From: Actinocrinis sp035946395
GTDB lineage: Bacteria; Actinomycetota; Actinomycetes; Streptomycetales; Catenulisporaceae
Direction: 5' to 3'
NCBI RefSeq assembly: GCF_035946395.1
Contig: NZ_DASYZI010000341.1
Coordinates: forward strand, 1 to 16,322
Length of the DNA stretch: 16,322 nt
How positions within the stretch are numbered: the stretch's first letter is position 1; each line of letters opens with the position of its first letter. Both the position numbers and the translations under genes were made by a program. Positions 13,698 through 16,322 of this stretch are shown here, piece by piece. The notes beneath the pieces are model-generated. The model was not told the origin of the DNA. It saw only the letters and a list, made by a program, of their open reading frames with translations, and did not search any database.

Positions 13698-14888
13698 GTG
13701 AGTGAGTCTCAGAGCGTCGTGGAGTTGACCGGGTCACCGGAAGACGTGCGCACCGTACTCCAGGAGGCCAAGCCGATTCAGCGGGCCAAACTGCCCAACG
13801 GTGCGCCGGTCTGGCTGGTCACCAAGCACGCCGAGGTGCGCGAGGTGCTGAGCGATCCGCGCTTGTTGGTCAAGGACAAGGTCGACTGGTTCGATCAGGG
13901 CCTGCTGAGCCCGCACGTGCGCAACGCGATGAACACCTCGATGCTGCGAGTCGACCCGCCGGATCACACCCGGATGCGCAAGCTGGTCAACAAGGTGTTC
14001 GTGCCCAGGCGGATCGAGGCGATGCGTCCCCGGATCCAGCAGCTCGCCGCCGAGCTGCTGGACCGGCTGGACGGCGACGGCGGGCGGGCCGACCTGGTCG
14101 CGGACTACGCGGGCCTGCTGCCCGTCCAGGTGATCTGTGAACTGCTCGGAATACCGGCGCAGGACCAGACCAACTACCGGGAGTGGGCGGATGCGTTCAC
14201 CGCCGGCATCGGCGCCCCGGTCTTCCCGGTCCGGGAGGTCACCGAATTCGTGGAGCACCTGCGCGAGCTGGTCGAGCGCCGCCGCGCCGAGCCGGACGAC
14301 GCGCTGCTCTCGGCGCTGATCGCGGCGCGCGACCAGACCGGCGAGATCAGCGAGGACGAGCTGATCTCGACCGCCTACCTCTTCATCGTCGCCGGATACG
14401 AGACCGCGACGAACCTGATCGACAGCGGCCTGCACCTGCTGCTGAGCGATCCGGCGCGGGCCGACCGTGTCCGGGCGGATCCGCGGGAGCTCGGCCCGGC
14501 GATCGAGGAGTTCCTGCGCTTCGAGAGCCCCGCGACGTCGGCGGCGCCGCGCATCGCCTCCTGCCCGATGAAGCTGTTCGGCGCCGAGGTGGCCGAGGGG
14601 GAGATGATCATGGTGTCGCTGCGCGCCGCCAACCACGACCCCGAGGTGTTCGACGCACCGAACGAGTTCCGGATGGACCGCGAGAGCAACCCGCATCTCG
14701 CTTTCGGCCATGGAATCCACTTCTGCATAGGCGCACCGCTGGCCCGCATCGAGTCCGAGATCGCCATCGGGCAGTTCCTGAACCGCTTCCCGAAGGCGCG
14801 TCTTTCGGTGGCGCCCGAGGACGCGCCGTGGCGGGCGGGAATTCTCACTTGGGGTCTGAGCAGCCTCCAGGTAGAGCTGCACGGTTAA
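13698..14888 (+). CDS. cytochrome P450
   Basis: A 396-residue soluble bacterial class I P450. The I-helix oxygen-activation motif is AGYET (232-236), the ExxR is EFLR (271-274), and the heme loop is FGHGIHFCIG (336-345) with Cys343 as thiolate ligand. PPDHTRMRKLV (87-97) is the usual helix-C region. All catalytic landmarks are intact. It needs a ferredoxin and a reductase, neither of which is in the window. It could hydroxylate or oxidatively cyclise the naphthoquinone or its prenyl chain. A melanin-type aryl-coupling role (as in P450mel next to RppA) is less likely because the gene is far from the PKS and sits among tailoring genes. GTG 13698 follows GGAGG at 7 nt. The AhpD-like gene begins 11 nt downstream. 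Confidence 0.93.
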   Translation: MSESQSVVELTGSPEDVRTVLQEAKPIQRAKLPNGAPVWLVTKHAEVREVLSDPRLLVKDKVDWFDQGLLSPHVRNAMNTSMLRVDPPDHTRMRKLVNKVFVPRRIEAMRPRIQQLAAELLDRLDGDGGRADLVADYAGLLPVQVICELLGIPAQDQTNYREWADAFTAGIGAPVFPVREVTEFVEHLRELVERRRAEPDDALLSALIAARDQTGEISEDELISTAYLFIVAGYETATNLIDSGLHLLLSDPARADRVRADPRELGPAIEEFLRFESPATSAAPRIASCPMKLFGAEVAEGEMIMVSLRAANHDPEVFDAPNEFRMDRESNPHLAFGHGIHFCIGAPLARIESEIAIGQFLNRFPKARLSVAPEDAPWRAGILTWGLSSLQVELHG

Positions 14889-14899
14889 GGAGCCTCTTG

Positions 14900-15382
14900 A
14901 TGGAACACCGCTTGAGCCTCGCCGACAGCCCGCTCGCGGCCAAGGTGATCAAGTACGTCAGCTCGGCGGGCCGCGAGGTGTCGAGGTCGACGCTGCCGTT
15001 CGCGACGCAGGAGCTGATGAGGCTGCGCGCCAGTCAGATCAACGGCTGCGGCGCCTGCGTCGACATGCATTCCAAGGAGGCCGTGGCCGCCGGGGAGTCC
15101 TGGCAGCGCATCGTCCTGGTCTCGGCCTGGCGGGAGGCCACCGTCTTCACCGACGCCGAGCGGGCCGCCCTGGAGCTGACGGAGCAGGGCACCCGCATGG
15201 CCGACACGGCCGGCGTCACGGACGAGGCCTGGGCGAACGCCACCAAGCACTACGACGAGGAGCAACTCGCGGCGATGGTGTCGCTCATCGCGCTCATCAA
15301 CTTCTACAACCGCATGAACGTCATCGTGCACGAGCCCGGCGGCGACTACCAGGTCGGCCAGGTATCGATGGGCCGCGACTGA
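14900..15382 (+). CDS. AhpD-like / carboxymuconolactone decarboxylase-family protein
   Basis: A 160-residue member of the AhpD/CMD superfamily. The signature LRASQINGCGACVDMHSKEA (42-61) supplies the redox pair Cys50 and Cys53 with His57, the alkylhydroperoxidase core. The rest (FTDAERAALELTE, LIALINFYNRMNV) is typical of the short single-domain form. It probably reduces hydroperoxides or acts as a thiol-disulfide catalyst against redox-cycling quinones; a direct pathway step cannot be excluded. ATG 14900 has AAGGAG 7 nt upstream, and the gene is tightly coupled to the P450 stop. CMD-family genes are classic ECF41 partners, which links this gene to the sigma factor at 12014-12946. Confidence 0.9.
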   Translation: MEHRLSLADSPLAAKVIKYVSSAGREVSRSTLPFATQELMRLRASQINGCGACVDMHSKEAVAAGESWQRIVLVSAWREATVFTDAERAALELTEQGTRMADTAGVTDEAWANATKHYDEEQLAAMVSLIALINFYNRMNVIVHEPGGDYQVGQVSMGRD

Positions 15383-15402
15383 CCTGCGAAGGGATGGACG
15401 CA

Positions 15403-16322
15403 GTGACACCCGAAGACACGCTCGCGCGATTCCGTGAATACATGGTGGGACCCACGCGGTTCATGACGCTGCTGTCCTGCTTCGAACTCGGTGTGATCGA
15501 CCGGCTCCGGGAGGCTCCGGGTCTGACGGCGGCCGAACTCGGCGCCGCCGTCGGCGCCAAACCGGACGCCCTGGAACAGCTGCTGCTCCTGCTGGTCAAG
15601 GAAGGCTTCGTCGCTCTTGACGAGGCATCCGGCGCATACACCCTCGACGCACTGGCGGGGGTCGCGCAGGCCGATCTACGCCGTGCGCTCACCTATATGA
15701 ACATGATCAAGGTCGTGGCATTGAGGCAGTTGTTCTACCTCACCGACAGCGTGCGTACCGGCACGCTCGTCGGCCTGAAGGAGCTCTACGGCTCCGAAGG
15801 AACCATGTACCAGGCCGTGGCCGAGCACACCGACCTGCGCGAGTCCTGGGCGACCCTGATGAACGCCGTCACCGCACGCGTCGATCCGTGGTTTTTCGAG
15901 AACATCGACATCCCGGCCGGATCGCGTGTGCTCGACCTTGCCGGAAACACCGGTCTCGGGGCCGTGCACGCCTACAAGCTGAAGACGTCGCCCGGGCTTC
16001 ACGTCACGACGTTCGACCTGCCGGAGAAGGAAGCGGAGTGCCTGGCGAACTTCGCCGCGAACGGTGTGTCAGAGCACTGCTCGTTCATCGGCGGCGACGT
16101 CTTCGCGGGCGTTCCGGAGGGCTTCGACGTAGTCATGATCAAGCACTTCCTCGACATGTTCGACAAGGGTGACGTCTTCAGGATCCTCGCCGGCGTCAAC
16201 AAGGCGCTGAACGTCGGCGGCAGGGTACACGTCTTGGTGCCCGTGTACCCCGAGGAGATCGCCGACTCCGGCAACTACAACGTCGACTTCTTCCCGGCCT
16301 TCTTCATCGGCGCCACCATGGG
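15403..16322 (+). CDS. class I SAM methyltransferase-fold protein (paralogue 2), 3' end outside the window
   Basis: 306 residues are visible before the window ends. It aligns without a single gap to residues 1-306 of the protein at 8957, with about 184 identities (about 60%) by hand count. Its motif I is more altered, VLDLAGNTGLG (176-186), lacking the Gly-Gly-Gly run. Asp205 in TTFDLP, GGDV and the VMIKHFLDMFDK segment (Asp251 instead of catalytic His) are as in paralogue 1. The divergence suggests two related but distinct reactions, for example on different ring positions. GTG 15403 is preferred because AAGGG ends 9 nt upstream and the protein then starts exactly like paralogue 1; ATG 15394 is only three codons earlier but touches the RBS. 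It follows the AhpD-like gene by 20 nt, in the same operon. Confidence 0.87.
   Translation, partial: MTPEDTLARFREYMVGPTRFMTLLSCFELGVIDRLREAPGLTAAELGAAVGAKPDALEQLLLLLVKEGFVALDEASGAYTLDALAGVAQADLRRALTYMNMIKVVALRQLFYLTDSVRTGTLVGLKELYGSEGTMYQAVAEHTDLRESWATLMNAVTARVDPWFFENIDIPAGSRVLDLAGNTGLGAVHAYKLKTSPGLHVTTFDLPEKEAECLANFAANGVSEHCSFIGGDVFAGVPEGFDVVMIKHFLDMFDKGDVFRILAGVNKALNVGGRVHVLVPVYPEEIADSGNYNVDFFPAFFIGATM

Noticed and set aside
13698..14888. P450 as the melanin-type THN-coupling enzyme
   Set aside because: In melanin clusters the P450 adjoins the THN synthase; here it is 9 kb away, in an operon with quinone reductase, AhpD-like and methyltransferase genes.
1..16322. CRISPR array, tRNA or rRNA genes, riboswitch
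   Set aside because: No regularly spaced repeats, tRNA-like cloverleaf or rRNA sequence was noticed on either strand.

Overview
The window is high-GC actinobacterial DNA: strong G/C at third codon positions, several GTG starts, a SARP-type regulator, an ECF41 sigma factor and long antisense open frames. The genus cannot be fixed from the sequence. It carries most of a secondary-metabolite cluster that best fits a 1,3,6,8-tetrahydroxynaphthalene (THN)-derived, prenylated naphthoquinone (meroterpenoid) of the naphterpin / furaquinocin / furanonaphthoquinone / flaviogeranin type. The exact product cannot be read from this window.

Layout. (1) 1-652: a decayed integrase-type transposase remnant, probably close to the cluster edge or an old insertion. 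(2) 653-1792 (+): a DegT/DnrJ/EryC1 PLP aminotransferase, convergent with (3) a minus-strand operon transcribed from 6359 to 1864: AMP-forming ligase, RppA-type THN synthase, cupin quinone-forming oxygenase (MomA-like), type 2 isopentenyl-diphosphate isomerase. A 32-nt imperfect inverted repeat (1809-1840) lies between the convergent ends. (4) 6582-8636 (-): a SARP regulator fused to an ATPase domain. (5) 8637-8956: a divergent control region. (6) 8957-11995 (+): methyltransferase-fold protein 1, O-methyltransferase 2 and an ABBA aromatic prenyltransferase. (7) 12014-12946 (-): an ECF41 sigma factor, convergent with the prenyltransferase and divergent from (8) 13030-16322 (+): WrbA-type quinone reductase, cytochrome P450, AhpD-like protein and methyltransferase-fold protein 3, which is cut by the window end.

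Proposed logic. The type III PKS builds THN from malonyl-CoA. The cupin oxidises it to flaviolin. IDI-2 balances IPP/DMAPP for the prenyl donor, and the ABBA enzyme attaches the prenyl chain. The methyltransferases, P450, WrbA and AhpD-like protein tailor the quinone and handle redox stress. The aminotransferase suggests an aminated naphthoquinone (8-amino-flaviolin) as product or temporary intermediate. Since THN synthase needs no starter-activating ligase, the AMP-forming ligase is the least explained member; one hypothesis is ATP-dependent diazotisation of the amino group.

Most unusual points: two methyltransferase-like paralogues, about 60% identical by hand count, with altered SAM motif I and no His at the usual catalytic position; the aminotransferase/ligase pair; an ECF41 unit embedded in a biosynthetic cluster; and a palindromic element shared by the control regions of the SARP and the PKS.
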